A stretch of 64,000 nucleotides of DNA from Pascua guehoae. Taxonomy: Eukaryota > Basidiomycota > Tremellomycetes > Trichosporonales > Trichosporonaceae. Made by a program: the position numbers and the translations under genes. The notes below the pieces were generated by a model, which was not told where the DNA came from, did no database searches, and was given only the letters and a program-made list of their open reading frames with translations. Shown here one piece after another: positions 22,460 to 34,408 of this stretch. Numbering within the stretch: position 1 is the stretch's first letter; every line of letters starts with the position of its first letter. The stretch is taken from NCBI GenBank assembly GCA_001600415.1, contig BCJX01000002.1, positions 2,504,246 to 2,568,245 on the forward strand, written 5' to 3'.

Positions 22460-24431
22460 TCAGTGCGCCGCCTGCATGTTCTGGTACGGGGCCTGGTTGT
22501 TGACAGCCGAGAGGACGCTGCTCGGGTTGGCGCTCGCGCTCGCGCCGCCACCGTTGGTGCTGCGCGAGGTCTCTTTACGGGCAGAGGTCTTTTCGGCGGC
22601 AATGGCGCCCGCGGGGCGCGTCGCCTCGAGCGTCGAGACGTCGACGGTAAAGTCGGCACCCGTCTCCTGGCGCGACCACGTGCCCGGGTTGAAGACGGTG
22701 AACGGCCCGCGAACGGCGGCCGGGTGGGTCGAGGCGTCGGCGTGCAGGTCAATCTGCGACAGGGGACCCGAGGTCATCCACACACGAATGTCCGTGTTGA
22801 AGCGCCAGCCGCGGTTGTACAGCTCCTCGGCCGCCATGAGTTGGACGACGTCTTGAGGCGCCGAGTAGAAGATGTAGAAGAGGGTTTCTTCAGAAAAGTT
22901 GGGCAGCTTGGTGTCGACCGGAGGCGGGACGACGTGGTAGCAGCTGGGAATGACGTACATTTCCTCAATCTGCGGCGGATGTTGCACCGAGTTTGGTTCG
23001 GCCCAAGGCGTGACGAATGACGAGTATAGGGGGCTGACAGAGTTAGCGCACCGAGCTTGCTCCAGCTGCGTCCAAACCCACTCTGTGGCAGAGACGCTGA
23101 CGCCGAGCTCTTCGAGGTCCTCGCCAAACATGAGCATCCCGCGGTCGCCCTTGCCCATCTGGGTGCGGATTTCATATAGCAGTGCCTTGAGACCCCATTT
23201 GTCGACTGGGGACGACAGAATCTGTTGTACGGGGCGCACGAGGGGTTCGCTTGGACGGGATGGCGATTGACGCGCCCACGTCGAGTCGGAGTTTGAGGGT
23301 GGGCCGCCCACAGAGCTAACGAGCGCTTGGTTTGTAGATGGCGTGGCCGACGTTGACTGGGATGTACTGGGGCCGTTCAACGATGCTTGGGGTGAGCTCG
23401 ACTGTGCCGATCCTGGTCCGGCGCCCAGCTTGAGCATGTTGACGAGCTGTTGGCATCAGCACCATCTCCGTCACCTGCAGCAAACACGTGAACACCCACC
23501 CTTGCGTCCTTGTCTCCCAGTGCGGGGAAGTCGTCTCTCAATCCCCCTTCCCCGGAGGGTGCGCCGTTGGCCTGCTGTGCAGATGACGAGTTAGGCCCAG
23601 CAAGCCCAGGAGGCGGTGGAGGCGCGAGTCCAGAGTCGAGCTGCTGGTGCTGCGGTTGCTGCTGCTGGAGATACAGTTGCTGCTGCAAATGGCCTTGGTT
23701 TGATCCGCCCTGCGAGGGCTGAGCCTGCGTGGCATATGTCGCGTTCGCATTGCCATGTTGGCTGTGGCTCGCATTTAACGACCCAAGGGCGGGAAAGTCG
23801 TTTGGATCTGCGCGTGTCAGGTGCGCCCATGTTGTACGGAGGCAGTTGTACCACGGGACCAGCGTGCAAGCCACGCGCGTGCAGTGAGGTGACGCAGGAG
23901 GTCACCACAGTGCACAAAGAGTCACACAACTCGTTCACAACAGAACTGCCGTGCTCTCAGTTTGCAAGTGATGTACCGGATGGGCACAAAGAACTCCAAG
24001 CACTTGGCTGTCGCTTCTCATCGTCGTGCCTCCCCCTTCCGCCTTCCCCGGGTATTCACTCCCACAACCTGCTGTGCCCCCCCGGCACACATGTGTGTCA
24101 ACCCACCCGCTCCTCGTCCGCCAAACCCGGGCGGTCCGGCTCGTCCCAGTGCGCTGGGGAAGCCGCCCTGCATTGATTGCTGCTGTCCGAGGACGCGGCT
24201 AGACTGCTGCTGTCCCGTGCTAGACGTGTTCTGCCCCGAGGCAAAGTACATGCCGTTGGCTCCGCCGGGAGCAGAGGGTGGTCCGCCCTGTACTGAGCGG
24301 AATCCGGCGGGCAGCGCTGCCTGTCGTGGCTGGGCTAGACGCGTTAGAAATGCCTGGCGTAGGGGTGGTTGGACCGATGGGGCCGAGTCGCGGTCCCCAG
24401 AGTGGGAGGGCTCACCACCTGGCCGATTCAT
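22460..24431 (-). CDS. NOT2: CCR4-NOT complex subunit NOT2
   Basis: Scaffold subunit of the CCR4-NOT deadenylase and transcription complex. The N-terminal part is Gln/Gly/Pro-rich with two DFPALG motifs (NDFPALGSLNA and DDFPALGDKDAR), typical of NOT2. The C-terminal NOT2/3/5 domain is clear: DKWGLKALLYEIRTQMGKGD, MFGEDLEELGV, VIPSCYHVVPPP, FSEETLFYIFYSAPQDVVQL and AAEELYNRGWRFNTDIRVWM. The last exon spans most of 22460 to about 23453. Upstream exons lie at about 23812-23500 and 24335-24105, and a very short first exon starts at ATG 24431 (MNRPG). The first-exon assignment is the weakest point; it rests on a gtgagc donor and a tttctaac branch point before the next exon. A Ser/Gln/Asn tail after the NOT box is longer than in yeast. 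Confidence 0.9.
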
Positions 24432-25215
24432 GCTTGTCTGGTGGTGGTGATGGTGATGAACAGAGTTTGGGTTGGGGCGTTGTTTGTGCATGCGCAACGG
24501 GGCAGCGAGCGCAATGACGAGGTTGAGAGTGGTGTCGAGGTGGTGGGACGCGTTGTAAACGGCGAGAGAAACGCGACGAGTGCACAGAGCAAAGGCGAGG
24601 ATGGCACACAAAAGGCGACACGAGACGACCAAGTGGAGGCGCGCGACAGCAAGGAAAGGGGTTGAGCGGCGAACAGGGAAACAGCGTCAGTATATTCAAC
24701 GACCCAGAGGTTGGAGGCGCGGGGATTGCGAGCACGCATTGTCTCGGCAGCGGCGTTGGGGGGGCGAATGCTCACTCGATGTGTCGAGGGTGGATTGCGG
24801 TAAAAGAAGGGGTGTACGAGGGTGGTGATGGAGAAGAGACGTTGTTGGATATTGGTTGTCGCTTGTTCGTCATGAAAGCGCTACCACGCACCCACCATAC
24901 AAGGAAAGGGAAGGAAGGCTCACACTCGCCTCTGCCAACTGCCAACGCTACTGCTGGCTCGGCTGGCAGGCAGGCAGGGCAGGCTGCGCGCGGGTGGCCT
25001 GCCTGCTGCCTGCCTGCCTACCTGCCTGCCTGGGTGGGGGTCACAGCGGCCAGGTGGCACTCCACCACACACGGTGAACGGCCCTTCGGCATTAGCCAAT
25101 GTGGCACTTGGATACTCTTGCATTCAACCCTTCCTCGCCTTCCCCTCCACCATTACTCACTCTAGAAGTCACCTTGGTTGTTGCCACCACCATCGCAACC
25201 TCACTGTTCGCTACC
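24432..25215. other. Divergent promoter region NOT2 / SF3B5
   Basis: Bidirectional spacer holding both promoters and the CCTG-rich repeat listed separately. No additional gene was seen. Confidence 0.6.
24960..25034. repeat. CCTG/CAGG tetranucleotide-rich repeat
   Basis: About 75 bases of interrupted ggcagg then cctgcctg units, so the first part is roughly the reverse complement of the second and the whole can fold on itself. It lies about 180 bases upstream of the SF3B5 start codon. Confidence 0.75.
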
Positions 25216-25675
25216 ATGGTACGTCTCGTCTTCATTCCCGCATCCGATGCACGCGCTAACAACCAGTCCGAGCTCAAATACACAGCCAACCAGTCGCTCG
25301 AGCAGCTCCACGCGCGCTACACTGGTACCGGACACGCAGACACCACTAAATAGTGTGTATCCCCCTCCTCGCGCGACATGCACCACATCCAGCAGCTGCC
25401 CCAACGTCGCTTGGTGTGCCATCTCCATGCTTGCATCCAGACTAACATTTCAGTGAGTGGTTAACCCACCAACACCGCGACACGCTCGCGTCCATCATCG
25501 GCCACCCCCCACTGCTCGCGTACGTCTCCATCGCCGACAACGAGTGCCAGGGCCGCGAGCGCTTCGAGATCATCGAGGTGAGTCTCCTAGTTGGGAATAC
25601 TCCTTTAGATAATGGCTGACTGTCCAGCGCATGCTGCAGCCTTGTGGATTGCCGCCTGGAAAGACAGACGAGTAG
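25216..25675 (+). CDS. SF3B5: SF3b complex subunit 5 (SF3B5 / Ysf3, SF3b10)
   Basis: Small subunit of the U2 snRNP SF3b complex, which binds the branch-site helix. Four exons: 25216-25218 (the ATG alone), 25267-25352, 25454-25577 and 25628-25675. They give 86 aa, the same length as the human protein. The translated core YTANQSLEQLHARYTGTGHA, followed by DTTKYEWLTHQHRD and RMLQPCGLPPGK, matches SF3B5 nearly motif for motif. All junctions have GT..AG ends, and the second acceptor follows a ctaac branch point. No exon is long enough to appear as a sizeable open frame, so the gene is easily missed. It is divergent from NOT2 and convergent with GT61. Confidence 0.95.
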
Positions 25676-26343
25676 CCTCGGTAATGGCAAAGTCGCGATG
25701 GAATAGAAGCTACGGATCCCGACGGACGCGGGAGCCGGCAATGTCGACCATAGATCTGTTGTACCACTCACTATTATGAGACTACATGCACGGCATGAAC
25801 CAACCAAAGAGAGAACCGAGTCACTCAATAATTGTTGGTGCCTTGAGATCTCTTGATATCGGGAAGCGGGATGCGCGTGGAGCGGATAAATTCACCAAGA
25901 TGCCGTGTTCTGGCAGCCCGCCGCCCAAAAGGCAGGTCATCATCTCGGCATGACGCGACGTCAGCAGGCTGAATGGCGTATAAACAACATGCATCCAGTT
26001 GCAGAGTCCATTCTCACAGGGGTGAGGCTCGAGGCGGCGGTGACCCGCCGCATGCACATGAGGGTATTCTAAACCCGGGGTTCTAATGCTACTACTCTAT
26101 GACAGGCGGCGACGTCCGTCGGGCGCGAATAGTGGAGTGTTCGTAAGGAGAAGCGATATCCGAACGTCACGAAATGACAGTGTTCGTAAGGAAGAGAGAC
26201 ATGCAAGTGTGCCGAAATCAATGTCTTTTAATGTTGGGAGTCAGGCCGACGAAACGGCGAGGTCTGGTGGGGTGCTGGTCGCGAATTCAGGTCCAACTCG
26301 GTTTGGGCCAGAAGGAATGGTGCCGAGGGCAAGTGGCGTACGC
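25676..26343. other. Convergent intergenic region SF3B5 / GT61
   Basis: Expected 3' UTRs of both genes. No gene was seen. Confidence 0.5.
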
Positions 26344-28343
26344 CTACTTGGAGACCCCGCCCGCCTTGTCAACGAGAAGGCGTTGTTCCACAAGCTGTGC
26401 GACCGCTTTTCCGTCGAGGGGAATGTCGTTGCCCTGGAATCCTTCCGGGTACGCGACCTCGGGGGTGTTGGGCGCGGTAAACGACTGGTCGCCCCACCAG
26501 CCATAGTGGCGAAGGCCGAGCGCGCGAGAAGTAAACTCGTAGTCTTCGGCGAAACCACCAGGGTAGAAGAACTCCATGACAGTCGACCGAGGGTTCAGGT
26601 TGTTCATCCAGATCAAATGGGTGAGACCGTTGCCGTGTACGCCCATCATAATGGTCGTGCGCGCCGCAAGACGAATCTGCTCGTCACGCGTAAGCTTGTC
26701 CATGGCAACAATGTGAACCTGGTCGAGTCAGCCCTGTCCCAATGTGCAAGCCTCCAATGCACTCACCTCCCAGCCGTGCTTCTTCTCCAGAGCCCTCAGC
26801 TCCTTGACAAGAGTCTCGTGGTCCTGCTTGCGGAGCATACGACGACCCCAGTCCTGGCGACTGACGTAGGTGATGACTGGGGCGCCAGGCGCGTGCTGGA
26901 CCGGTGGCTCGGGGGTCTCTGTCAAATTCGCGTCGCGCTTGACAGCTGCAATGCGGTGCCTCTCGATTTCCTCTGGGGTGCCGGCAAAGACCTGCTCCTC
27001 GACAATCTCGCCGTGGTCCTCGAGAGCCACAGGAAGCACGTCCTGAACGCTCCTGCGACGGATGAACTGGGGCTCATCCAAGGCGTCGGCGTCAAAGCCG
27101 TGTTCCTCGAGCGCAGCAACGCCAAGATCGACGCCAACGCCAAACGCCTCGAGGTCAATCTCGCCCACGCCACCGAGACCAATACCGACAAACTCGAGCA
27201 GGTTACGGCGCACAGGCGACCACCAGTAGCGGCTGCCTGGGAGAGTAACGGCCTCGGAAGCGGTACGCCACGTCTTTGAGAATTCTGGGCCGCGGAACGC
27301 AGCGGCACGGTCGGCAAAGACGACGCGTTCGTAGAGGAAGGCACGCTGTGTGTCGACACGGTCGAGGAAATCACTCTGGTACTCGTACGCCATGGAAGGG
27401 AAGATGGCGCGAGTGAGGAACGAGTTCATCTTGGCGTAGTCGTTCCACTTGCCGGCTGGAACGTGCGGCATCATCAAGCGCGCAGGCGCAGGGAGCTGGG
27501 TTTCGCCGAGCGCGTTGATGGATGGGTCAAGCGAGGAATAGGTGCGCCAGAGGCCAAAGAGGAGCTCGGCAGCAAAGTGGTAGTAGTGGTCGAGGAACTG
27601 GGGAGGGTCGTTGACGAGGAAGGTCACTCCGCTAACAAGCGAGGCTGAGCGACCCCAAAGGCGTTTGGCTTCAGAAGGGAAGACGATGCGCATCTCCTTT
27701 TCCGTGGGTTCACTGTGCGTGTAAGCTAGAGGGTCGCACTGCTGGCACAAGTGAGCCGCGACTTACCGGCCACGGATCGAATCCTCGTCGTTCCAGATCT
27801 CAGCACCAGTCGACACCATCATGCGAAGTAGAGGTGGCGCGGAAGGGTCGTCGGTGACAATGTACCATGTTCCGTTGAAAAGGTAAATGTTGTCAAAGAC
27901 TGTCCATCCTGGTGGGTGTGAGCGATCATGTACATGCGGTGAAGACGAGCAGTCTGACGCGCGCAACGCGCCACCGGCACGGCGAGCACCCTCTACGCGT
28001 ACCACGAGGCCCCGCAACACTCACCTGGTGCGTGGGTCACGACCTCTGTTCGCAATGCGGCGCCTTCCTCCCACTTGAGCTTTGCGTCGCTCACAGCCAC
28101 CCCACCATTGGGCGTTGACGCGTATTCGCTGCCAACACCGGCCGCGCCCGCCGCGTTCTTACGCCCATTGCGGGTCTGCTCCCATGTCGTGCGGCCTCCG
28201 ATGCCGAGCTTGAATCCAAGCAGGGAATCTGACCCCTTGGAGTCGGTGAAGCGGAAGGAGAGGTCGAGCTGGAGGAATAGGCTGAAGAGGGTGATGACGA
28301 TGAGGACGAGGAGAATGTCCCGGCGGGTGGGATGCCAGGACAT
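26344..28343 (-). CDS. Glycosyltransferase family 61 protein, type II membrane
   Basis: Golgi-type glycosyltransferase with the GT61 (DUF563) fold; related enzymes transfer xylose, GlcNAc or arabinose. Exons on the minus strand: 28343-28025, 27908-27767, 27712-26767 and 26718-26344, totalling 593 aa in frame. A short cytosolic tail (MSWHPTRRD) is followed by one membrane anchor (ILLVLIVITLFSLFLQLDL), a stem, and the lumenal domain with GWTVFDNIYLFNGTWYIV, PPQFLDHYYHFAAELLFGLW and the C-terminal GVHGNGLTHLIWMNNLNP, which is the family signature. Acceptor and donor sugars cannot be told from sequence. The next protein gene toward higher coordinates is a GT90 enzyme on the same strand. Together they suggest glycan or capsule-like polysaccharide synthesis (inference). 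Confidence 0.88.
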
Positions 28344-28446
28344 GTTGAGGAGAGGCGGAGCGCGACGCGTGTAGAAAGGGGATTTGAAGGAAATGTTGAA
28401 TGGACGAATCGGGGGGGTAAATGCCGAGTGGCCAAAAGAAAAGAGA

Positions 28447-28459
28447 GGGGGGGGGGGGG
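28447..28459. repeat. Poly-G tract (13 G) in the GT61 promoter
   Basis: Uninterrupted run of 13 G about 100 bases upstream of the GT61 start codon. Confidence 0.85.
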
Positions 28460-30335
28460 AACGAGGTGGAGAGGGAGGCGGGGAAGCAAGTCACGAGCAC
28501 GCGACACCGATGTTGGCCGGGTTTTATGACGATGTCAAAAGCGTGGGTACGATGGCAAGAAAGTTGCGTCGGTGAATGAGCACTACAGTATCGAACTGGG
28601 GCGGCGGACCACCGGTAGCGCAGATGAGGGACGGCGGGACGGGGGCCTGAGGGACAGTACGGGCCGTTTGCCGTTCCTGTCGCGGTGCGGAGAGCTGCTG
28701 GGTGGGGTGGGTGAAGCTGAAAAGTCGGGACGGATTAAACACAAAGGCGGGATTGAAGAAAATGTAGATGAGCTGGCAATTGATGATGGCAGACGCGACA
28801 AGAACGGGGAGGGGACGGGGCTGGGGCTGCTGGCTGGCAGTTGGGTGAGTGTGGCTGATGAGAGTCTGTGGGCAATGGGCGATTGGGAAGCGTAGCGTAG
28901 CGTGTCTCGTCTCTTTGTGTCTGTCTCTCTTTAGAGCGCGCTGGGGTCTGTGCCATGCGCAGGTGCGTGAGGCATGCATGGGTGGGATGTGACCCCGACC
29001 TGGCCAAAACTGGGTCCTGTGCGTTTCTAGCGTGTGGTGGCGTCGTAGCCGTGCTAGCCCTAGCCGTGGCGGCTCTGCCTGTCTGTGCAACCTGATTCCA
29101 CCCCACCCACCCACGGCCACCTCTCTGTGCTCTCTCTAAAGCCACAGAAGAATACACGCAAAAAACGGCACAGGATACTTTGGACACGCAGGAATGCAGT
29201 TACACAGTTACGCATGCTCAGGCAGGCTGTGACAGTCGCCGCAACCACATGCCCTGCCCAGGGCGCAGACGGTAGGTTGCAAGCCGCAGGCCGCAGGGAG
29301 CGCGCACGAGGCCTGGCAGACGTCGTTGGTGTTGCGCGCGCATGTGTGGCGGCTTTGGTATTCCGAGCGAGAGCGACCCAGCACAACCCAACTCCGAGCC
29401 ATTGAGGAAAGAATGTGCGCTTTAGCCTATTGCTTATTTCTCGTTGTGCATCTTGTGCCAAGGACGACAAGTGACGTGGGGACGGAAGGGCGGGGAGAAG
29501 ACAGACCAGATGCCGTCAACTCCCAAAGACAAGTTTTGCTTAAATTGCACGACAGGGAAAAAAAGGCGGCATGGGGGTTGCAGAAGAGGAAGGTTGAGGC
29601 AATGCACAGGGAAGGGTGTCTGCCTCATGCCTCAGCTACAGCCGACGTGGAAAGTGTAAAGCCCCCGCCCCGGTTGACGCCGCAGATCGCTGACGAGTTG
29701 ACCGCTTTCCGCAACTCGTACTTGGAGCTTTGCGACCCAGGTTGTTGGAGCGTTGGCACCAAAGGTGGCGCAAAAAGGCAGACGACGCCCGATTGGAATG
29801 GACAGCGCTGTTAGTGTACAGTACCTACGCCGTGTGCCCTGGCTACGCTACCATCTACGCCCGTACCCTGAGGTCACATGCATTCCCAATTGAGCCCCAC
29901 GGTCCGAATGCCCGTTTGTCCCCTGGGACCCAGGGACCCGATGACCAGACCCTGGGTCCTTTGGGCCTGGGACCTGTGGCCGATCACACGCCACTTGCAG
30001 TGTGGGTTCTCAGATCACACGCCCACAATGGAGCCGCCCTGGTTACCACCCACCCGCAGGCCGCATAGCCGCCGCAGCTGGGTACATGTGCCCTATGGCC
30101 ACCACCGACCACTACTGTGCGGCGGCCGCTGGCCGCTGGGAGGACAAACACAAAGACCTGCGGTCCCGCCGGCGACCTTGATGCCATGTGATCTCTGGTT
30201 TCATGCGTACAAGCGCCCAAGAGTAGTTGAATTGACGCGTGCGCCGGGCCGATTGGACTGTCTCAAAAACACTGCCCAGAAATTTTGGGCAGCAAAGGAG
30301 GCAAAGGTTTCTCACCTGTGTTGCCAAGTCTGCTT

Positions 30336-30351
30336 CCCCCCCCCCCCCCCC
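30336..30351. repeat. Poly-C tract (16 C)
   Basis: Uninterrupted run of 16 C in the gene-poor region, one of four long G/C homopolymers in the window. Confidence 0.85.
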
Positions 30352-33300
30352 TGGTTGTGATTACGCTCCAGTGTCCCTAAGGTAGTCGCCATATTATGCT
30401 CAGAATGTGGTTCCGAAGGAGCTGTGGCGCAAACCTTTAACTATCCTCATTGCGGGCGGTGTGCGGTCAATCTCCACCTCTGACCGCCCACCGAGCGGCG
30501 AGCGGCGAGCGGATGCAATTTTGTCAGGGTGGGGGCAAGCATTATTTGCATCCATGACTGGTCTTTGGGTGTGGCCTGTGGCCTGGATGCCTATGGTGCC
30601 TCTGCTCGTCGTCCTACGTCACTTTTGGGACGTCGACAACCATAATCCTCCCCCCTTTCGGGTCTCTCTCGGGCGCCTTTTCGGACCCAACCTCGGTGGG
30701 GGTACATGTTGCATTTTCTGGGCGAGCTACGACGGACGACTACTGCCACTACTGGACTCGCAGAGCAAAACCGAACGAGATCTACGGAATGCATATACGC
30801 CCGCTCATGAGTGGCGCCGTCCCGCTTCAAGCCCCGTCATGGCTGCATGCTATTTGCCTTTGGACCGGATATGAGATTTGGCACCATGTTGATGCCGAGC
30901 ATTACGGGAGCGAGCCATACGCCACAAAGCGATCAGTGCCCGCCGAGGCGCATGCCGTGTGGCGCACTCGCTCATGGGTCATGGAGGTGGGCTCTCGGAG
31001 GCTCGTGCGCTGCATAAGAGCAGGTCCTCGTTGTTCCTTTGGCATCCTTCTGCGCTTTGACCACCACATGCCAATGCTCTGGGCCCCACGTCGTTTGCGA
31101 AAAGTCCCGGGTGCTGAAGACGGCTATCGCTTTGCTCAATTGCAGGTGGCCCACGTCCGACCGATACCTGCCGAGGAGCGGGTGTTACCAGGCGACATGA
31201 TAGCGGGCAAGAGTGACCAACGAAGTTGCACCTTGAAACCTAGAAGTCGCATCCAAACTGTATTCCTACATCCTGTTCCTTGCGTCCGTGTGCAATACTG
31301 CTTCTATCACTTGGACCCTGCTGCGTCTGTGCTGATCACACAACGCCTATTCGTTATCAAGCTGAGACTCGTGATGAGTCAGATCGGGCCGGACCCGCAC
31401 GAGCCACTCTGCACTGACGAGAATGGCATTTATAGGCAGTAGTGGAGACAACACGTGAATGCTTTGCAAGTGTGATGGTTGATGTGGCGATATGGCGTTC
31501 GAACCATCCACAGCTGCTAGCTGGCTGCTGATTGCTGCGATCTTCAGCTGGGGAGAGCACAACTGGTACACCAGTCAAAGGTTAGCCAGGTAAACTTTCA
31601 CATGACGTGTGATGTCGTCTTGGCACCGACGCCAGGTCCCACTCCCACGACTAATGTTACTCCAACTGCTGCAGTTACCATATGATCAGCCGTGACCCAT
31701 GGTTCCCATAACTCAGGCACTTGGTGGGGTAGACGCACCCAAAAGCATCGACCCGCCCACCATTGGGGACTGCATAATGAGCAATTGTGCACTAATGTCC
31801 TCTCCCCGCACTTTCAACCTACACTGGGGACGAGGTGCAAAGACATGGCGGGGGACGCGTTCAATCGAGTCCCACTAGTCCGTGGAGACGCGACGCGTCG
31901 GAGTCGGCTAAAAACTAGTACACCACCGCGACCTGCAGTGAACCGAGAGAGAAAAAAAGTGTGTGAGCGTATCCAAAACACCTAAAGGTAGCGCCGATGC
32001 ATGCTACTGTGATGAACTCTATCGCACACATCTTGCCGTAACGGGTATCGTGCGCGTGCTTGGTGATTAGGGGCGATGCTTAATCCTTGTCTTCCCCAAA
32101 GTACAGCGTACGCACTCCCGGGTGAGCAAAATCCGCCACTCTTCTGTCGGCCCCATCAGTCTTCGGTGGGCCCCACCCCATGGACTAACACTACGCGTCG
32201 CACGACGCGCTGCATCAAGGAAGAATGTGCGGTCAGAAAAAGAACCAGTATCCATCGCGACGGTAGTCCGCCCAGTCTGGACCATGAGACTTGAAACGAG
32301 GTCGCAGAGCAACTACGTATCCAACGCTGAGGTGTTGGAGTGTACACAAGGTAACAGTAGTGGACCGGTACAATCAGTCGAACGAAGCGAAGCAGGTGTC
32401 ACATATCACGGCAACAGCGGGCGACAATTATATCCCCGCCAGTTCTGGAACGTGATGATCGAGGGATTTAGAGTCCTGCCCACGGTAGGTTGAGGAAAGT
32501 TACGCGGCCATCATCGATGGCGTGCGAGGGTGAAACATCGAATGCCCGGAACAAAACAATCACACAGACACTTCTAGATTTCAGGACAATGTGGGGGAAT
32601 GTGAATGGTACAGGCAAACGTTCCGCGGTGGTTGCCGTACAGCGGACCTAACCCAAATCCGAGGGCCAGAACCACCATCTGGGGGCAACCAAAAGCGGGG
32701 CCTTGGCAGCGCCTCCACATCAGCTTTGGACATGCTGTGTCGTGTGTTACTAGCCAGTGCAAGGCTAAGGGATAAGCCGAACCAAACTGGCCCCTGGAGA
32801 TGTCTGGACGTTATCCAGCGCGTCGCGGCAGTCATGTCTCACCACCCAGACACGGTAGCGTCAGGAGCCGAGGTTGAGCGTCGTAGTAGGCCGGGTGTTC
32901 ATAAGCGCGTCCCAGTCATGAGACAGGTGGAGAGGACGATCTCCCAACCCACCCGTTGCTCGAGTCACCTTGAACGGGAGCAGGGAAAATGCCCTCAGCC
33001 CTCCAAACCTCCTTTGGGCCGTCCTCTCAAACCGTCAGGTACGGTGTCCCTCACCAGTCCACCCAGCTGCGTCAACGCCCCCTGGTCACAGTTCTGTTGC
33101 CTCGGTTGGTAACATTAGAGTGAGTCGGAGACGAGATACTGGCAACAAACGGCGGGGTTCACTGGTAGACAGATGTCTCTTCCGGACACACCTGGCTACA
33201 GGAAACACGATCGAGGAGGTGAAATTGTCCAAATGGTGTAGTATGCCTGCAAAGTCTCTTTCAGACGTATCTGCAAAGGACACCGGCTCGTGCCGCCGAC

Positions 33301-34005
33301 TGGATTAGGCTGGAAGTGCAGCTTGCAAGGCGGCCAGTCGTCAGAAGCACAGCTGTAGAGGGGCTCTCTCCCTGTGTCTCGCTTCATAATAATATGGGGA
33401 GTACACCAATCCGGTCCGTCATCACCACCAAGCTGTACACACAGGGGACACCCGGTCATATCCCTCTTGTCGCTCTAAAACACAATCTCCAAGTAATTAA
33501 CGACGTGCTCGTCGTACCCAGGTCTTGCCAGGTCTGAGATGCTGCAGTGCACAGTGAGGTCCTCCCAGACCAACTATGACCCTCTCTTCGGCCCTTCGTA
33601 CCACCAGAGTTGCGTGTACTAATGACCTGGTGGCAGTGCGGACGGCAAGCCACGGCGCTCAGACATTCTCGGACCAATCCTGGGACTAACAGTGGACTCA
33701 CCGCCAACTGAAGGACGTTGCCTGTTCTATCCTGAATTTGCTGCTCCCACTTTCAACCTCGCACTCTCACCAATTTAATACCTCCAGCCTGTGCACTGTG
33801 ACCGTCTGGATGCATGCTAGCAGGTGGAACAGTGATGCGACAGGAGGTTTGCATTGTAACAGTCACTATGGGACAAACGTACTTTTCCCATTGTGCCACC
33901 AGGTCATGGCACGACAAGCTTTGCTTCGAAGACATCCCCGTCTGCCCGTTGATTTCAGGAAGACTTATCAACGGCCAAACTTGGGAAATGAACACCAACA
34001 GCGTG

Positions 34006-34087
34006 TCCTCGCTAGTACATCGGTTAGTATAATCGCCTTTCATCTGAGAGAACGCGATAGAGCAGGGTTCGACTCCCTGGCGGGGAA
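34006..34087 (+). tRNA. tRNA-Glu (TTC), array copy 1, 10-nt intron
   Basis: Acceptor TCCTCGC/GCGGGGA, D-arm GTAC/GTAT, anticodon stem ATCGC/GCGAT with loop CTTTCA, T-arm CAGGG-TTCGACT-CCCTG and discriminator A. A 10-nt intron (tctgagagaa) follows position 37. A T5 terminator follows within about 5 bases. First of three near-identical genes in the same orientation. Confidence 0.9.
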
Positions 34088-34128
34088 TATGTTTTTGAAC
34101 ACGACAAACACTTCTCCACAAGTACGTC

Positions 34129-34151
34129 TGTTCGACTCCCTGGCGGCGAAT
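34129..34151 (+). repeat. tRNA-Glu 3' relic between copies 1 and 2
   Basis: Matches only the T-loop, the 3' T-stem and the acceptor strand of tRNA-Glu (ttcgactccctggcggcgaa, with one C for G). No upstream half and no T-run follow, so it is a fragment and not a gene. Confidence 0.75.
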
Positions 34152-34175
34152 GACGTGGGCGACAATTATAGCGTC

Positions 34176-34259
34176 TCCTCGCTAGTACATCGGTTAGTAT
34201 AATCGCCTTTCAATCGAGAGTGTTCGCGATAGAGCAGGGTTCGACTCCCTGGCGGGGAA
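34176..34259 (+). tRNA. tRNA-Glu (TTC), array copy 2, 12-nt intron
   Basis: Mature sequence identical to copy 1. The intron differs in sequence and length (atcgagagtgtt, 12 nt). A T5 terminator follows (ctgcttttt). The spacer after it (tttttgaacaccaac..tctcccc) resembles the one after copy 1, showing that the unit was duplicated with its flank. Confidence 0.9.
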
Positions 34260-34362
34260 CTGCTTTTTGAACACCAACGGGATCTCCCCACCTCGTCCCA
34301 CCTGGCGAGGAGTTACTTCGTGGACACCAATAACTGCTCTTGGCTGATACTACTTGCATCGA

Positions 34363-34383
34363 TTCGACTCCGCGGCGGGGAAT
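34363..34383 (+). repeat. tRNA-Glu 3' relic between copies 2 and 3
   Basis: Again only the T-loop to acceptor part is present (ttcgactccgcggcggggaa), with a ct-to-gc type change in the T-stem. It has no partner half and no terminator. Confidence 0.7.
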
Positions 34384-34408
34384 TATTCTTGCGGACGTCA
34401 TTATCATC

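Larger units (their letters stand above)
28344..34005. other. 5.7-kb gene-poor region
   Basis: No recognised protein-coding gene. Open frames, for example 30696-31442 (+), have no domain, no repeated motif and a composition unlike the neighbours. From roughly 31.5 kb onward the base composition looks less GC-rich than in the genes. It contains poly-G at 28447-28459 and poly-C at 30336-30351. It may be decayed mobile DNA or regulatory sequence, but no transposon ends or reverse-transcriptase motifs were seen. Confidence 0.45.

Noticed and set aside
30696..31442. 248-codon plus-strand frame in the gene-poor region
   Set aside because: No recognisable domain, no splice partners and no promoter signal; length is possible by chance.
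31490..31600. tRNA-like T-arm (minus strand, ggttcgaacgcc)
   Set aside because: The T-stem does not pair as five bases, and no matching acceptor or anticodon arm was found upstream.
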